Origin: Adiantum capillus-veneris
Taxonomy: Eukaryota; Streptophyta; Polypodiopsida; Polypodiales; Pteridaceae
DNA: 64,000 bases
NCBI GenBank assembly: GCA_014529385.2
Contig: CM043966.1
Span: 40,723,037-40,787,036, forward strand
Direction of reading: 5' to 3'
Position 1 is the stretch's first letter; every line of letters starts with the position of its first letter. This document shows positions 18,941 through 29,790 of the stretch, piece after piece. The notes beneath the pieces are model-generated. The model did no database searches. It saw nothing but the letters and a program-made list of their open reading frames with translations, and was not told the origin of the DNA. The position numbers and the translations under genes are program-made.

Positions 18941-19810
18941 AGCACTATTGGGTTTAAACATGGATTTCCATTGTCACCAACCCTCTTTGGTCTATGCATA
19001 GATCAATTGGAACAAATGATAGTTGACTTTATGCAACAAGAGGGCATTAAAGAGGTCGCTATTTGCAATGTGTAATCATGATTTTGTTGTATGTGGATGA
19101 TGTAGTGCTTCTAGCACACAAAAGATGCACAAAAGCTTATGGTTGTCCTTGAGAACTTTTGCTTGCATAGAGGGTTGATTGTGAATGAATCCAAAACAAA
19201 GGTTATGCTTGTGAAAACCAACCATAAGGAGAAGCCATGCATTGTGTACAACAATGAGACACTTGAAGTTGTTGAGAGATTTAACTACCTTGGCCTTTAG
19301 GTTTCAACCAATCACAAGTGACATGAATGTGCTATGCATCATTTGGAAGCAGGAAAGAGAGCATATTATGCATTTGAGAACATGTGTAATGTGGGAAATA
19401 TCAAGTTTTGGGTTATCAAGAAGTATATTTTTCATGCATTGGTGACACTAGTTCTTCTTTATGGAGTTGAAGTGTGGGATGGGAGCATCTCAAACTCTAC
19501 TTGGAAAGGGTTTGAGAATGTCCAAAAGTGTTCTCTTACAAACTTTCTACAAGTTAAGACACAAACACAATATATGCTCCTACGTTTTGAGTCAAGATCT
19601 CTTCCAATTGATGCTATGGGCATGGAAAGGGTTGTGGAGTGTATGGTAAAGATGCATAAAAACCCCTCACATCGACTTCCTATAATTGCATGGAAAGCAA
19701 GAAAAAAAGTTTAAAAGATGCATAAAAGCAAGATCTTGAGCACGGGATGGATGCAAGACATAAAGAAGTTGTTTGGGAGATGGGATGCATTACACTTGCT
19801 ACATGATGCT
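18941..19810 (+). pseudogene. LINE reverse transcriptase fragment (right arm)
   Basis: Plus-strand copy of the left-arm LINE, starting inside motif B and carrying YVDD at 19090-19101. The long frame 19334-19714 has YGVEVWDGSISNSTW. It differs from the left arm by few bases, for example one Glu/Lys change near 19697. Frameshifts near 19070-19310 inactivate it. Confidence 0.85.
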
Positions 19811-20676
19811 AAGGGCCACTTTCAAATTTTGGACCACCTCTCTCTTGGTATGCACTTTATGGCAAGGCTTCAAGGCTTCACAGAGGAGGAGGGACTTGAT
19901 GCATTCAAATCACAAAAGAATTATGTATTTATTTTGTACATAGCTATGGTTTTCACACATTTGTATCTTGGAAATAAGGAGACATAGGAACAAATCCTAT
20001 GAAAATGAAAAACTCTCTGGATGTTGATTCTACTTGACTGTCACTACCTGGCGGTCACTACAGGTAAAGACTAAGAGTCAATAGTGAAAGGGAGGATAAT
20101 TTATGCATTATAGAGTTGGAGTCAACAAAATATTATCAAATTCAAGCATAATTCACTTATGGACAAAAGGCTTGCACATGGAGTCAAGAGGAGACCACCT
20201 AGATGACTTTTGGAAAGGAAAAGACAGACACATATTTCTCTATTTTTTCCATTCCAAATTGAAAAAAGTTTTCAACAAAAAAGTCATAGGTGTTAAGCTC
20301 ATCTTTTTGTCCCTTTTTTTAAATAATTTTTGGAGCTATGGTTTGGGATATATGGCCAAAATGATGGAGCCTATCTGTCACATGGGAAGAAGTCACGATT
20401 ATCCACCTCCACACACATAATTTCTTATAGTTTTATCTCCATTATTGCTTGATTTTCTCTTCTTTTATCAAGATTATCTTAGATATTATAAGGAAGCTCT
20501 TCGACTTAATCTGTGGAAGGAGACATGGAGACAAAGCTATGATAACGGCAATTAGGAGGAAATTGGTCAATAAGCAGGGCACACAAAGCTCTCTCATTGG
20601 GGGAATGCCTCTAACTGAGGTTACTTTGTAATAACTCCTCTTGCTAATAATGTCTTTCCTAATCACTTTCTTGGCC
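19811..20676 (+). other. Right-arm mirror of 15892-16757
   Basis: Contains unrecognised open frames (to 19987 and 20103-20420). Nothing further can be assigned. Confidence 0.35.
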
Positions 20677-20684
20677 TATAAAAG
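20677..20684 (+). promoter_or_regulatory. TATA box candidate (right arm)
   Basis: TATAAAAG after TTGGCC, the mirror of 15884-15891. It is followed at 21125 by the unidentified ORF in the same direction. Confidence 0.4.
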
Positions 20685-20902
20685 AAGGCTTTCTCTTTTG
20701 TAAACAAACACACAATCAAGCTCTAGGAATCTTGCTCTCATATGTACATCCTTGTGTATGCACCTCTATGCACACATAGTTCTACTATGGCATAGTATTG
20801 GCCATGGTTATTTGTTTTGGTTTCTTAATGGCCAAGAGGTTTGAGTTATCATGCACACATGAGTTTGTGAGATATTGATTATATGAAATTCTTCTTGTGA
20901 AT

Positions 20903-21070
20903 GTTTGTATGGTGTTTATGAAGCCTATGTTAATGAAGCTCTTATGATCTCTTCATGTCCCTCTCTCTCCTTCTCTCACATCTTCCTTGTGTTTGGTATT
21001 TATGAAGCCTATATTAATGAATCTCTAATGATCTCTTCCTCTCCCTCTCTCTCCTTCTCTCACATATTCC
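20903..21070 (+). repeat. Two tandem 84-bp units (right arm)
   Basis: Mirror of 15498-15665: two copies of a block with TTTATGAAGCCTAT and CTCTCTCCTTCTCTCACAT. Confidence 0.7.
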
Positions 21071-21124
21071 TTGTGCTATGTGCCAACCCTTCCTACCATG
21101 CATCCTAGCTGCATTTCAAGGTAG

Positions 21125-21370
21125 GTGGTGCCCCTATTGTATACCTCCCATGATGATGCTATTGTGCATAGTCTTGGTGTAGAGGCCACCAAGTCTATTT
21201 TGTGCTTCCACGTCTCATTTGGTGTCCCCATTGAGGAGGGCTTTGCAAAGACCTTCAGCCAACAAAGATTAGAAATGCTTGCATCAATCATGGACGAGTG
21301 GCTACAAGAGTTTTCAAATTGGAAGACCGAAGAAGAGGAGACTGTAGAAGCACTCAAGACCTTCATTTAA
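21125..21370 (+). pseudogene. Unidentified 81-codon ORF (right arm)
   Basis: Same protein as the minus-strand ORF at 15198-15443, including the acidic C-terminal tail. It lies about 440 bp after the TATA candidate at 20677. No family was recognised. Confidence 0.35.
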
Positions 21371-21628
21371 GTACTACTGCTAGGTTGTAGCATCATCAAT
21401 ATCCAAGAGGTAATCTCCCCATCTCGCATTGCTTGCAAATCAAGAGCATTAACAAGGAGGGCTACGGGATGTCATCACTGTTGTCAACCAAAACATTTTT
21501 TCAATGAGTGCTGACAGAGGAGGTGAAGAAAGAACGATGATTTTTTCTTTTGAAACTGCATTAGCACTCTCATATCAGTCAAATTTTGTGTAGCACCAAG
21601 TGTTTTCTCTCCAACAATTAGAGATGAG

Positions 21629-21850
21629 TTGTCAACTACATCAATCACAAAGTCTAATCCACAAAGCATAAAGCATTTGGTGGAAGGAAGTGGGCCTACA
21701 CTCTCTCTAATCTTGGAGTGTGTAAATGAAGTACGACCACCCAAGAGTCGCTATCGCATGCAAAATGGAAAGATGATTGAGATAGACTCTTCTCACCCAC
21801 TCAATTTTGAGCCCAATATGGAGGATTATGTGGGTTTCAACAAGAGATAG
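21629..21850 (+). pseudogene. Unidentified 73-codon ORF (right arm)
   Basis: Mirror of 14718-14939. In its own sense it follows the ORF at 21125, so both might be parts of one captured transcript. Confidence 0.3.
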
Positions 21851-22144
21851 AGGCCTATAGTGAAGGTGTCACCTCATCAACGCTTAAGGTATGAAACTCT
21901 AGTCTTCAAAGCCTTGCCCTACACCCAACATGCATAATAAAAATAAGCCATAAGTCTTTCCTTTTAGTTTCTTGCAACACATGCATGCAAATGTACACAT
22001 CGATAGAAAGATATTATATCAACAAAAGATTGTTTTCCTATTTGGAGCAGAGATGCTTGATGAAATCCTTAGATCCCCACGTCCCATCATCTTACCCATT
22101 CTTGAGTACTACCACTTTTTTTATGTAAGCATTTTTATCCTATT

Positions 22145-22345
22145 CTAGCTTTGTGCTCTTCTTAGCTCCTGCTCAAGTTTTCCACCCATGTCATCTTTCT
22201 CAATGTCATCACCCTCTGCTTTAAAAAAAGGTGGTCGCATTTGTTTGAGCAACAATTTCTTTTTTTGAATCTCCGTGTAAATAACATCACTCTGAGGATT
22301 TTCCAACGTAGAATTGATTTGAGGATTCCCCCGAGTATACATCAA
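22145..22345 (-). pseudogene. Possible gag N-terminal fragment (right arm)
   Basis: Mirror of 14223-14423 with the same MRPPFFKAEGDD motif. Confidence 0.4.
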
Positions 22346-23087
22346 TGTTTATAATAATCAAATCAATAAGGTACTTTTCAAAGTTAGACTTATCCAGTCT
22401 ACTAAAAGCTCAATCATATAACTTAATCAATCATTAATATTTGATCCATAAAACTCAATCACATGACTTAATCAATCTTGACTTATCCATTCCATCAAAA
22501 CTCAGTCACGTGACTTAACCAATCATGGCTAACTTAATCACATGACTTAACCCTCCTCCGAAGGCCCCACTCTCCTTCGCGAGTGGTCTACAATTGATTG
22601 CACAAACTGGTACAAAGTGAATGCATGTGATTGATGCAAGTCTAGGCTAGACCGATGTCGACGACGGGGCTGACGAGACCGATCTAAGGGCTCAAAACTG
22701 ATGCAAACTTACTGCTGCCCAAAAATGCTACTGGCTAAAATCTGATGCAAATCTTCTACTGTCCCAAAAACGCTAATGGCTGAAAATTTCTGGAACCAAA
22801 AACATTGATGTGGGCTGGTCTTTGCTCACTGAAATTCGCTGGTTTTTTAGGCTGTCAAAGGCTGAAATTCTGTTGATGCTGCGGCGACAGGGGGTGATTT
22901 GGGGATTTCTGGAAATGCCAGGGCTGAGGTGGTCTTGCGATGAAGCTATGATGAAAAACGCCAAGGCTTGGGGAGGCTATGGCGAAGGTGACTAGCTGAT
23001 GAAAACGCTAGAGGATGGGAGATCTTGGCGATGCTGACTTGATGAAAAACGGTAGGAAGTTGAGGTTCTTGCTTGGAGGGCAAATTA
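22346..23087. other. Right-arm mirror of 13481-14222
   Basis: Non-coding. Includes the reverse copies of the TCACATGACTTAATCAATC block repeats at about 22395-22550. Confidence 0.45.
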
Positions 23088-24141
23088 TGTCAGGAGTTTT
23101 TTGAGCAAGGGATTGCGCATATGTACATACACATGCATGGTGCATCGAATAAAGGATTACCCAATTTCCATAGCCAGGTGGTTACGTGGGGCCCACGTGT
23201 GTACAGGTAGGACAAGGTGTACATAGTGCAACGATTTTCACTATTATCAGTACTAGTGTGTTTTCTCTACAATAAGGAGGAGTTGGTAGCGCGTAAAAAT
23301 TCTCGAGGAATCTATCCGCAGGACGACGACATGAGGTCAGCAGGTGCGTCAGATGGCATCTAGTGGCGTGAGGAGTGCGAACGAGGTCAATATTTGCACG
23401 CGGATGAGGACGGACACAACGTGGGTGTTTTCTTGTGAGAGTTATGCAGAAAGGTCATCATTAGGACCACTTTTTGGGGCCACTTCACGTGGTGGCGAGA
23501 TGAATTATTGGAAAAAGCTAAGTGCCAGGTGAGCGAATGATGCAAAAAGGTGACAACTATGCACTGCGAGGTTTGTTTATGGCCTGTTCGGGGTCCGTTT
23601 GAGGTCATCTAAAAGGCCAAGGGTGCCCAAGTAATAAAGCTAAGTATGGGAACTGAAAAACAAGAGAGAAGACCAGAAAAATCGTGGAGAAGAGAGGAGG
23701 AACAGCCGCAGGTGTGTTTTTGCTCATTTTGGAGCCTATTTTGGCCGTGAACTGCTCATCCGAGGTCGGATTTGAGCACTTTGACATTGTAGACTGGGGT
23801 TTTGGTCCGTTCCAGACGTGATGGCGCTGTCCATTTTTCCAAATTCCTCACTCTTTCCCTGCTGTTTTTCTTTGTAGGTTTCTCATATGAGCGAAGTTTC
23901 TGCTCTAGTTTGTGATTGTATCTGGCTTATTTTACCTATATTGTGTGAGCTATTTGCCCCATTGGTGTTGGCCCAAGCTCAATTGTATCTGAACATCAGA
24001 AATTCTCCTCTTTTGAACTAAGTCTTTTGGGTGTGTGTGTGTGTATGTCTGTGTGGAGTGGGCAAGTGGATAGTCTCTCTCCTCTCACTCCAGAGGTGTG
24101 TTCATTGTCTCGGCCAGGTGTGTTTTGGAAGCCGAGTGGTG
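23088..24141 (+). repeat. Repeat R copy B
   Basis: The longest uninterrupted R copy in the arms, TGTCAGGAG to GCCGAGTGGTG. It has the single empty GTTTC site (23878-23882) that became the chromovirus target in copy C. It abuts copy E head-to-head at about 24140. Confidence 0.8.
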
Positions 24142-24508
24142 ACCTTTCTGCATAACTCTCACAAGAAAACACCACTTTGTGTCCGTATTCATCCACGTGC
24201 AAATATTGACACCGTTCGGCCTCCTGACGCCACTCGATTCCATCTGACGCACCTGCTTACCTCATGTCGTCGGCCCGCGGATAGCTTCCTCGAGAAGTTT
24301 TACGTGCTATAAACTCCTCATTATTGTAGAAAAACACAGTGGTACTGGTAATAGTGAAAATCGATGCACTATGTACATGCTGTCCTACCTGTACACATGT
24401 GGGCCCCACATAACCACCTGGCTCTAGAAAATGGGCAATCCTTTATTCGATGAACCATGCATGTGTATGTACATATGCGCAATCCCTTGCTCCAAAAAAC
24501 TCCTAACA
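24140..24508 (-). repeat. Repeat R copy E (partial)
   Basis: Reverse-oriented piece equal to about 26934-27303 of copy D, ending CTCCTAACA at 24508. The junction with copy B shares only a few bases (TG). Confidence 0.8.
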
Positions 24509-24583
24509 ACGTGCAAAAGAAAAAACTGGTTTTCATTGATGACATAGCACCAATGATCATCTTGTCACTCTTCGTGTCCAAAG
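24509..24583 (+). pseudogene. 75-bp LINE RT scrap next to R
   Basis: ACGTGCAAAAGAAAAAAC and following, the same LINE segment that borders R at 17907 and 27304. It ends in GTCCAAA, an end shared with the copy at 27304 but not with the one at 17831. Confidence 0.7.
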
Positions 24584-24585
24584 AC

Positions 24586-24721
24586 ACCATTGCTTTGTCC
24601 AACACCATTCCTAGGCCTTTCTTCACCTCCTGGCTGATTTGCAAACCTCCCTCGAACTCGAGTATTTCCCACTTGACCTAGCATGTTTAGGCTGAGATTC
24701 TTCATCAAATCTACCACTTGC
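24586..24721 (-). pseudogene. Captured 136-bp gag fragment
   Basis: Homologous over its full length to 2193-2328, the region of the minus-strand gag just before the zinc knuckle (NLSLNMLGQVGN and FANQPGGEERPRNGVGQSNG in the translation). It is placed between a LINE scrap and an R scrap, so it was copied in, not inherited with a whole element. Confidence 0.85.
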
Positions 24722-24793
24722 CAAAAAAGTTGAGTGCCAGGTGTGCGAATGATGCAAAAAGGTGACAACTATGCACTGCGAGGTCAGTTTTTG
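24722..24793 (+). repeat. Repeat R fragment (about 72 bp)
   Basis: Matches 18331-18402 of copy A in the forward direction. It runs into LINE endonuclease sequence through a shared TTTTTG. Confidence 0.75.
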
Positions 24794-26157
24794 TAGCCTA
24801 TTGCTACATTCCTATGATTCTCCCTTTTATGCTTGCATGGATAGATATCAACCATTTTTTTACTTAGAAGAGGATATTTCTTATTTCAAAGACGAAGCTG
24901 ATGTTCTTGTATTTGGGGAAATGAATCCTTGCACACAAAAATTGCAACATGTACTCAACAATTTGATATTCCATTTAATTCAAGGGATTTGGAGGAAGTT
25001 CACTTGTATGATCATATTTCAATGCATGAAAAGGAGCCGGATCACTATGGAAAGTTACTTCTACACATGTGTAATAGCACGGGTATGCTCATTGTCAATT
25101 GTGTATCTTTGTGGAGTGGTACCAATGGATTTACATATAGAAAACATAATGGGGATAGTGTGATTCACTTTATGCTACTCTCCCAAGCCATCATGTATCA
25201 CATAAATAGTTTTATGTTTTGCCAATGGACCCCAGAATCAGACCATTGGACCTTGTGTATTGACCTTGCATGTGAAGAAGGAATTGATCATGATAATCTT
25301 AGTCAAAGGGAAGAGAAGTTATAACTATGTATGGATTTTAAAAGGGCACCAATATACATTGAAATGCTTGAGCAAAATTTATGGATGGCAAAGCTTCAAT
25401 ATGACACAATATTGGAAACTAAACGAGAAGCTTTCAAGAAATTTATTTGTTCTTGTGCCGAAGATTGCTTTGCCATAGAGCATCTCCATGGTATCAACAA
25501 AGCCAAATCACACAAAAGGTGGTTTTACAAATAATGTCAAGATGCTCAAAAGTCCTTGATAAATCTTGATGCAGCTATGGACAAAGACAACTATCAAAGT
25601 CATTTGCATACATAAAAGGCATTGATTCAAAAGCAGATGGGAAGCAGTAACTTTTTCAAGTCCAAGAAAAGGCACATGCGTGTGAAATATTTTGGAGAAA
25701 CTTGAGGGACAAGCGGGTTTAGAATTTTGGTAACTTGAGTCTTTTGGATATGTACACACATTGTAAGCAATTATATGAGCAACCAAATGCTGAAAAAATG
25801 ATATTTTATGGTTCGCTCCCATGTATGCTCTCTTTTTTCACTATTGAGGATGTATGCGGTGGGCTTGAAAAGTTGGCCACTTGCAAAGCGGGAGATCTTC
25901 AAGGTATCAAGCCGGAGATGATCAAATGGACAGGAGATTTTACCCATGAGGGGATGTGTGATATGTTCAACCTTGCACTTTAACATGGTATGCCTTATGA
26001 TTGGAGTACTAATTGGGTCAAGCCTTTGCATAAATGAGGGGATGTAAAGAATGTAAACAACTAACCGAGTATAATGATTGGGTCTCTTATGGAGAAGTTG
26101 TTTGGGTGCATAATGGAGATGAAATTGAGTGATTGGGATGAAGAGAATGGAAAGCGT
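24788..26157 (+). pseudogene. LINE ORF2 fragment: endonuclease end to early RT
   Basis: Broken frames give the AP-endonuclease region (DSPFYACMDRYQPFF, then an acidic DEADVLVFGEMN segment and a WTPESDHW motif near 25220). The linker follows (25331-25534 and on) and then early RT with LQGIKPEMIKWTGDF and IMIGSLMEKLFGCIMEMKL. At 26157 it is interrupted by R copy D and resumes at 27304 with GCGTGCAAAAG. The first 324 bp (24788-25111) are also present inverted at 27395-27718. Multiple stops; non-functional. Confidence 0.85.
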
Positions 26158-26335
26158 TGTGAGCGGGATGAAAACACACACAGCGCCTCTATAACGACCC
26201 GATACACAATCTTGGGAAGATACACACACACACTATGGGGCACCACTCGGCTTAGACAACACACCTGGCCGAGACAGGGAACACACCTCTGGAGTGAGAG
26301 GAGAGAGACTATCCACTTGCCCACTCCACACAGAG

Positions 26336-26368
<33 letters not shown>

Positions 26369-27303
26369 CTCAGCTCAAAAGAGGAGAAATTTTGATGTTT
26401 AGATACAAATGAGCTTGGGCCAACACCAATGGGGCAAACAGCTCACACAATATGGGTAAAAGATACCAGATACAATCACAAATTGGAGAAGAAGCTTCGC
26501 TCACCGGAGAAACTTACACAGAAAAACAGCAGAAAAAGAGTGAGGAATTTGGCAAAATGGACAGCGCCATCGCGTCCGGAACGGCCAAAAACCACAGTCT
26601 ACACTGTCAAAGTGCTCAAATCCGACCTCGGATGAGCAGTTTACGGCCAAAACAGGCTCCAAAATGAGCAAAAACACACCTGCGGCTGTTCCTCCTCTCT
26701 TCTCCACGTTTTTTCTGGTCTTCTCTCTCTTTTCTCAGTTCCCACACTTAGATTTATTACTTGGGCACCCTTGGCCTTTTAGATGACCTCAAACGGACCC
26801 CGAACAGGCCAAAAACTGACCTCGCAGTGCATAGTTGTCACCTTTTTGCATCATTCGCACACCTGGCACTCAACTTTTTTCCAATAATGCATCTCGCCAC
26901 CACGTGAAGTGGCCCCAAAAAGTGGTCCTAATGATGACCTTTCTACATAACTCTCACAAGAAAACACCACTTTGTGTCCGTATTCATCCACGTGCAAATA
27001 TTGACACCGTTCGGTCTCCTGACACCACTCGATGCCATCTGACGCACCTGCTTACCTCATGTCGTCGGCCCGCGGATAGCTTCCTCGAGAAGTTTTACGG
27101 GCTATAAAATCCTCATTATTGTAGAAAAACACAGTGGTACTGGTAATAATGAAAATCGATGCACTATGTACATGCTGTCCTACCTATACACATGTGGGCC
27201 CCACATAACCACCTGGCTCTAGAAAATGGGCAATCCTTTATTCGATGCACCATGCATGTGTATATACATATGCGCAATCCCTTGCTCCAAAAAACTCCTA
27301 ACA
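26158..27303 (-). repeat. Repeat R copy D, full-length, with 4-bp target duplication
   Basis: The best-defined R copy. On the plus strand it starts TGTGAGCGGG and ends CTCCTAACA, 1146 bp, flanked by GCGT on both sides (26154-26157 and 27304-27307). The flanks are consecutive LINE sequence, so R inserted into the LINE. TG...CA ends, size and target duplication suggest a solo LTR, but no internal region was found and the family is unknown. It contains (AC)n at about 26336-26364. Confidence 0.65.
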
Positions 27304-27376
27304 GCGTGCAAAAGAAAAAACGGGTTTTCATTGATGACATAGCACGAATGATCATCTTGTCACTCTTCGTGTCCAA
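27304..27376 (+). pseudogene. LINE RT continuation after R copy D
   Basis: Continues the plus-strand LINE across the R insertion (HSTNDHLVTLR type sequence), then stops and joins, through about 18 bp of filler, the inverted LINE endonuclease at 27395. Confidence 0.7.
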
Positions 27377-27394
27377 AACAAACTGTAATAGCAC

Positions 27395-28080
27395 CAAAGA
27401 TACACAATTGATAATGAGCATACCCGTGCTATTACACATGTGTAGAAGTAACTTTCCATAGTGATCCGCCTCCTTTTCATGCATTGAAATATGATCATAC
27501 AAGTGAACTTCCTCCAAATCCCTTGAATTAAATGGAATATCAAATTGTTGAGTACATGTTGCAATTTTTGTATGCAAGGATTCATTTCCCCAAATACAAG
27601 AACATCAGCTTCGTCTTTGAAATAAGAAATATCCTCTTCTAAGTAAAAAAATGGTTGATATCTATCCATGCAAGCATAAAAGGGAGAATCATAGGAATGT
27701 AGCAATAGGCTACAAAAATAGGTGCTCTTTTTGGTGTCAGAATTTGTAGCCATACATAACGTTTGTACTTTTCATCTTTCACAATTGATACAAAATCTTC
27801 CAATTCTTTCTTAACCATACATATGTTACCCCTCCTTGCCCTCTTCGTTGCTTGAGATTCTTTGACCACATCAATGAATGTACATTGTAATCCTTCAAGC
27901 CATAAATACTTTGTGTATCTTGCTCTCAAGTTTCCACAAGAAGTACAACATCGGCTTTGCTTGTTAGTTCATCAATGCCAACCCCCGCTGAGTCCAAGGG
28001 TATCCATTGCAATTTTAAAATCATATTTCAAATGTAACCTAGCTTCATAGGTTGTGCATCCCTATTTGCTCAAGGGACTT
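27395..28080 (-). pseudogene. LINE ORF2 endonuclease region (inverted half)
   Basis: Minus-strand, broken frames of an L1-type AP endonuclease: GLQCTFIDVVKESQATKRARRGN, KELEDFVSIVKDEKYKRYVW and DSPFYACMDRYQPFF. Its last 324 bp duplicate 24788-25111 in opposite orientation. It follows ORF1 of the same LINE. Confidence 0.8.
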
Positions 28081-28166
28081 GCCTCCTCCTTGGGAACATT
28101 TTATTTGTGAGATATCTCCTTGTTTTTCTTATTATTTTCCTCATATGCCTTGCGACACCTATTTTT

Positions 28167-29012
28167 TTACTTAATAGTGTGATCTTCATGTACAAAACAT
28201 TTTGTATCCCTCCAATAGATCCAACTATTATCAAGGATAATATTTTGTTCGGTCTCATCCGGCATGGTGCATACAATTGGCCGTTCTCTTAAGCAAGGAG
28301 CTCCTTGCTTACCCACTCTATGTGCTCCATAGACCATAACTCTAAATATGCCAAAGTGGGTTTTGAAGAAATATTTGATAACAATGGCAAGGGAAGGAGG
28401 TGTCTCTAACTTCTCTTTGAGAATTTCACAAATAACATTGTTCTTGGAACACCACTCCCATTCCTTCAACTCCTCCACATCGACATTCTCAACATTCTTT
28501 GTTAGAGCCATAGTTTGCATGAGGAAGGAACTAGGAACAATATTTCTATGACATACATCAGACCAAGACTTATTTGTGCATACATTTTTCATGTCACATA
28601 CATCCCGCCTCATGGTGTCAAATTTCTCCTCTTTCAATAGTGGTCATGCTCTACTTTTCTCATGTGACCCTTCAAAAGCATTTAGGTTCACAAGAGTGCA
28701 TTTATATTCCTTGACTTTCTCTTCAAGTTTCATCAATTATGTTGTTTGCATCTCAAGTGTCCTCTCAAGATTCTCATTCTCAACCACAAAAACTCTTAGT
28801 ATGGCATTCTCCATTGCAAGTGTATGTAAGTCTTCAACTTGTTTGTTTATGGTCTCTTGCAATGATACCAAGTATTCCATGATCATAGTTGTTGATGTCG
28901 TTGGTTGAGTGGCCGTGTTGCTATCTCCACGCTTAGGAGATTTTGAATAATTTTCTACAATGGTTGTTGATCTTGTTGAAGAAGAAAAATCCTTGCGAGT
29001 GCCAGAAGACAT
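28167..29012 (-). pseudogene. LINE ORF1 (coiled coil plus RNA-binding-type C-terminus)
   Basis: One reading frame from ATG 29012 with in-frame stops near 28737 and 28644. The N-terminal part is Ser/Thr-rich. It is followed by a probable coiled coil (VSLQETINKQVEDLHTLAM, about residues 48-90) and a C-terminal region with FRVMVYGAHRVGKQGAPC and RPIVCTMPDETEQNIILDN. That arrangement fits L1 ORF1 proteins, which bind LINE RNA. ORF2 endonuclease follows downstream on the same strand. The assignment rests on order and style, not on an exact domain match. Confidence 0.6.
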
Positions 29013-29225
29013 TGTATGTAAAATAAGAGATGAAAGTCAACTTTCTTGAACCTGTTCACTTCCAAAATGTTTCTACAAAAACTCCTTCCATAACTCTAAA
29101 TATTTTTGTCTTTACATCAATGCGTAGAGGACGTCTTGCTCTTCTTGAGGCTATAGATCAACCAAATTGGAGTTTGGATGAAGAAGTTATGATCAAAAGA
29201 GTGAATTATTGTCTACGAGGGAAAA

Positions 29226-29228
<3 letters not shown>
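29013..29228. other. LINE 5' flank, unassigned
   Basis: Could be the 5' untranslated part of the minus-strand LINE. No motif seen. Confidence 0.3.

Positions 29229-29305
<77 letters not shown>
29229..29305 (+). repeat. (GA)n microsatellite
   Basis: About 38 perfect GA units. First of two within a duplicated segment. Confidence 0.95.
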
Positions 29306-29307
<2 letters not shown>

Positions 29308-29503
29308 ATTCTCTTAGGCTTAGCTTAGCTGGAAAATATAGGTATCGCCCATAAAGGCATGATCATCACAGCTTGGGGAAATTAAGTAGGTGCTTGTCCA
29401 TGAAAGTGTTCCGACTCTTCGATAGTGGAGATGTGGGCAACACACTGTGATGGAGGAATGAATTTGTTCAAACATATCCAAGAAATAAGGAAGAAAGAGA
29501 GAC

Positions 29504-29512
<9 letters not shown>

Positions 29513-29595
<83 letters not shown>
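29513..29595 (+). repeat. (GA)n microsatellite
   Basis: About 41 GA units. Second GA tract. Confidence 0.95.
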
Positions 29596-29598
<3 letters not shown>

Positions 29599-29790
29599 AA
29601 CTCTCTTAGGCTCAGCTTAGTTGGCAAATATAGGTATCACTCATGAGGGCATGATCATCACACCTTGGGGAAATTAAGTAGGTAGTTGTCCATCAAAGTG
29701 TTCTAGCTCTTCTATAGTGGATATGTAGACAACACACTAAGATGAAGAACGCATTTGATCAAACATAGCCAAGAAAAAAGGAATGGAGAG

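Larger units (their letters stand above)
18941..24141. repeat. Right arm of giant inverted repeat (5201 bp)
   Basis: Reverse complement of 3529-3792 plus 12690-17627, continuous here because the chromovirus is absent. The pre-insertion site CATATGAGAAAC reads in reverse at 23878-23889. Contents, mirrored from the left arm: LINE RT, unidentified ORFs, TATA segment, gag-like start and R. Confidence 0.95.
29229..29790 (+). repeat. Tandem duplication of about 280 bp containing (GA)n
   Basis: After each GA tract the same sequence follows (CTCTTAGGCT, GGTATC, CATGATCATCACA, GGGGAAATTAAGTAGGT, then a (GA)-rich start). Copies begin at about 29229 and 29513, and a vestigial third GA stretch lies at 29784. 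Copies are roughly 85% identical by eye. Confidence 0.8.

Noticed and set aside
24788-29012. Twin-primed 5' inversion of a LINE
   Set aside because: In twin priming the inverted 5' part lies before the 3' part; here it lies after it.
29030-29646. Arg-Glu repeat proteins from (GA)n tracts, and the Ser-Leu versions on the other strand
   Set aside because: Direct translation of a microsatellite; no supporting features.
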